Notes under the pieces: model-generated
What the model saw: only the letters and a program-made list of their open reading frames with translations
Told to the model about the DNA's origin: nothing
The model's database searches: none
From: Opitutales bacterium
GTDB taxonomy: Bacteria; Verrucomicrobiota; Verrucomicrobiia; Opitutales; JAFGAQ01
Direction of reading: 5' to 3'
Length of the DNA stretch: 6,769 nucleotides
NCBI GenBank assembly: GCA_028704125.1
Contig: JAQVLM010000180.1
Coordinates: 1 to 6,769 of the forward strand
Program-made: the position numbers and the translations under genes
Shown: positions 5,768 to 6,769 of the stretch, piece after piece
How positions within the stretch are numbered: position 1 is the first letter of the stretch
Layout of the letters: the number at the start of each line of letters is the position of its first letter

Positions 5768-6562
5768 CTACTCTGTGGCAGTGGTTTCGATGCGGCGCGC
5801 ATTCTTCAACTCGGCCCGGAAAGAACCGACGATCACCTTGCTCTTGATGAGCACCGGATACCGGAACGCATCGGTGGTATACCACATGTTGATTTTCGAG
5901 TTTTTGCTCTTCTCAAAAACCCCTTTCATGTCTTTGGTGTCCGGTCTAACGAGAATGGTGGAATACGTCCCGGCCGGAACTTTTGTCTCGGTCGGGCGGA
6001 CGACCGAGATCTCCATCGCAAAGAGCTTTTTCCCATCGGTGGTCGGAATAACAACGGTTTCGTTCTCCCCGGCATTGAAACTCCTGAACCGGAACACGAC
6101 CGATAGAGGGTCCCAGGTTTCACCATTGAGCACGACAGGATCGCGCGGTGGCTTACCGTCCTGCTGATAAGTGGCCGTCAGATTCTCCCAATCGAAGCGG
6201 ACTTCCGCGTCCCGTTGCGTTCGCCCTTCTTGTTGCTGAATGCGGTAACGGATCACCCGACCCTTGTCTTTGTCGATGTAGGAGTGGTATTCGTTCCGCA
6301 CCTTGTAAAACGCGTCGGCAAATGAGTTGCTTTTAGCGGTGAGGCAAAGGTGGTGGCAAGGGATGCCGTCCACTTCGACATCAGGCTGAACGGACAACAC
6401 GCCTTCCCCAACACTGAAGGGGCCCCAACCCAGCGAATACTCGAGCACTTCCCCGGGATGGATTCCGGCGAATACCCCCATGTCATCAGCTGCTTGCGCA
6501 TTGCTCCCGTGAAGGAGCACGGAAGCAAGTGCAAACACTGCCAGACAGCGTGGAGGATTCAT
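5768..6562 (-). CDS. DUF3108 domain exported protein
   Basis: A 264-residue protein of the DUF3108 family, whose biochemical function is not established. It has a signal peptide: after Met-Asn-Pro-Pro-Arg, a hydrophobic core (CLAVFALASVLLHG) leads to SNAQA-ADD, a good signal peptidase I site near residue 25. The family pattern follows: PGEVLEYSLGWGPFSVGEG near 36-54, then NSFADAFYKVRNEYHSYIDKD near 79-99, and a long beta-rich body ending in a KSKVIVGSFRAEL strand. It should be periplasmic or associated with the outer membrane. The start chosen is ATG 6562, 12 bases after the glycogen phosphorylase stop; an in-frame TTG at 6568 would add two residues before it. It ends seven bases before the chosen lnt start. 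Being placed directly before lnt is consistent with an envelope role but does not prove one. Confidence 0.9.
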   Translation of the reverse strand: MNPPRCLAVFALASVLLHGSNAQAADDMGVFAGIHPGEVLEYSLGWGPFSVGEGVLSVQPDVEVDGIPCHHLCLTAKSNSFADAFYKVRNEYHSYIDKDKGRVIRYRIQQQEGRTQRDAEVRFDWENLTATYQQDGKPPRDPVVLNGETWDPLSVVFRFRSFNAGENETVVIPTTDGKKLFAMEISVVRPTETKVPAGTYSTILVRPDTKDMKGVFEKSKNSKINMWYTTDAFRYPVLIKSKVIVGSFRAELKNARRIETTATE

Positions 6563-6574
6563 GATCAACGGGGA

Positions 6575-6769
6575 TTACATGCGGATGGGATCGATGTGCC
6601 AGATATCGTTGCAGTATTCCGTGATGGTGCGGTCACTGGAGAACTTCCCGATCCGGGCTGTGTTCAGCAGCGCCATTCTGGTCCATTTCACCGGATCCTT
6701 GTAGGTTTCACAGACACGGGTTTGCACCTCACAGTATGCCGCGTAGTCGGCGAGAACCATGAACGGATC
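6575..6769 (-). CDS. glgP: Glycogen/starch/alpha-glucan phosphorylase, C-terminal end
   Basis: Only the last 64 residues are in the window; the frame is open at the right edge. Glycogen phosphorylase uses pyridoxal phosphate to release glucose-1-phosphate from the non-reducing ends of alpha-1,4-glucans in the cytoplasm. The visible part starts DPFMVLADYAAY, continues with WTRMALLNTARIGKFSSDR and TITEYCNDIW, and ends soon after: this is the standard C-terminal signature of the GT35 phosphorylase family (E. coli GlgP has [29 protein letters not shown] and IRDYQARIW in the same order). The gene stops 12 bases before the DUF3108 start, which suggests they share a transcript although their roles seem unrelated. 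The symbol glgP is used broadly; malP-type or other phosphorylase paralogues cannot be separated with so little sequence. Confidence 0.95.
   Translation of the reverse strand, partial: DPFMVLADYAAYCEVQTRVCETYKDPVKWTRMALLNTARIGKFSSDRTITEYCNDIWHIDPIRM

Noticed and set aside
1..6769. Insertion sequence, CRISPR array, tRNA, rRNA or phage element
   Set aside because: No regularly spaced repeats, transposase motifs, terminal inverted repeats or tRNA-like cloverleaf sequences were seen on either strand.

Overview
The window looks like bacterial chromosome of moderate GC content, with two gene groups pointing towards each other. The recognisable genes are housekeeping genes of a diderm bacterium: mnmG (tRNA modification), lnt (lipoprotein N-acylation), a DUF3108 periplasmic protein and a glycogen phosphorylase. 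The lnt C-terminal region (an RCGSAGWSGWID stretch), the neighbouring DUF3108 gene and the general style suggest a Verrucomicrobiota-like organism, perhaps of the Opitutae. That is an inference from remembered family resemblance, not a search result.

Plus strand, left to right. The 3' end of mnmG (2-562) is followed by a gap of about 350 bases. The gap holds a TATAAT box, a stretch with several nested self-complementary segments and a clear intrinsic terminator (744-766), so it may encode a small RNA of about 180 nt or be a long structured mnmG 3' UTR. Next comes a compact cassette of three cistrons joined by ATGA start/stop overlaps. The first is a tiny 45-codon ORF with a TTG start, a good Shine-Dalgarno and a C-x2-C-x6-H-x2-C motif (909-1046). 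The second is a 610-residue single-pass membrane protein with a periplasmic PKD-like domain (1043-2875). The third is a 417-residue exported protein with two copies of an Ig-like repeat and an acidic Pro/Ser-rich tail (2872-4125). I do not recognise a function for this cassette; it is the best candidate here for an undescribed, probably envelope-associated, system.

Minus strand, right to left. The glycogen phosphorylase C-terminus (6769-6575), the DUF3108 exported protein (6562-5768) and apolipoprotein N-acyltransferase lnt (5760-4111) follow one another with gaps of 12 and 7 bases and are probably one transcription unit. lnt and the 417-residue gene converge and overlap tail to tail by 15 bases. 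A perfect 6-bp GC-rich hairpin (4105-4121) sits in that overlap, covers the lnt stop codon and ends just before the other gene's stop; it could serve as a shared bidirectional terminator.
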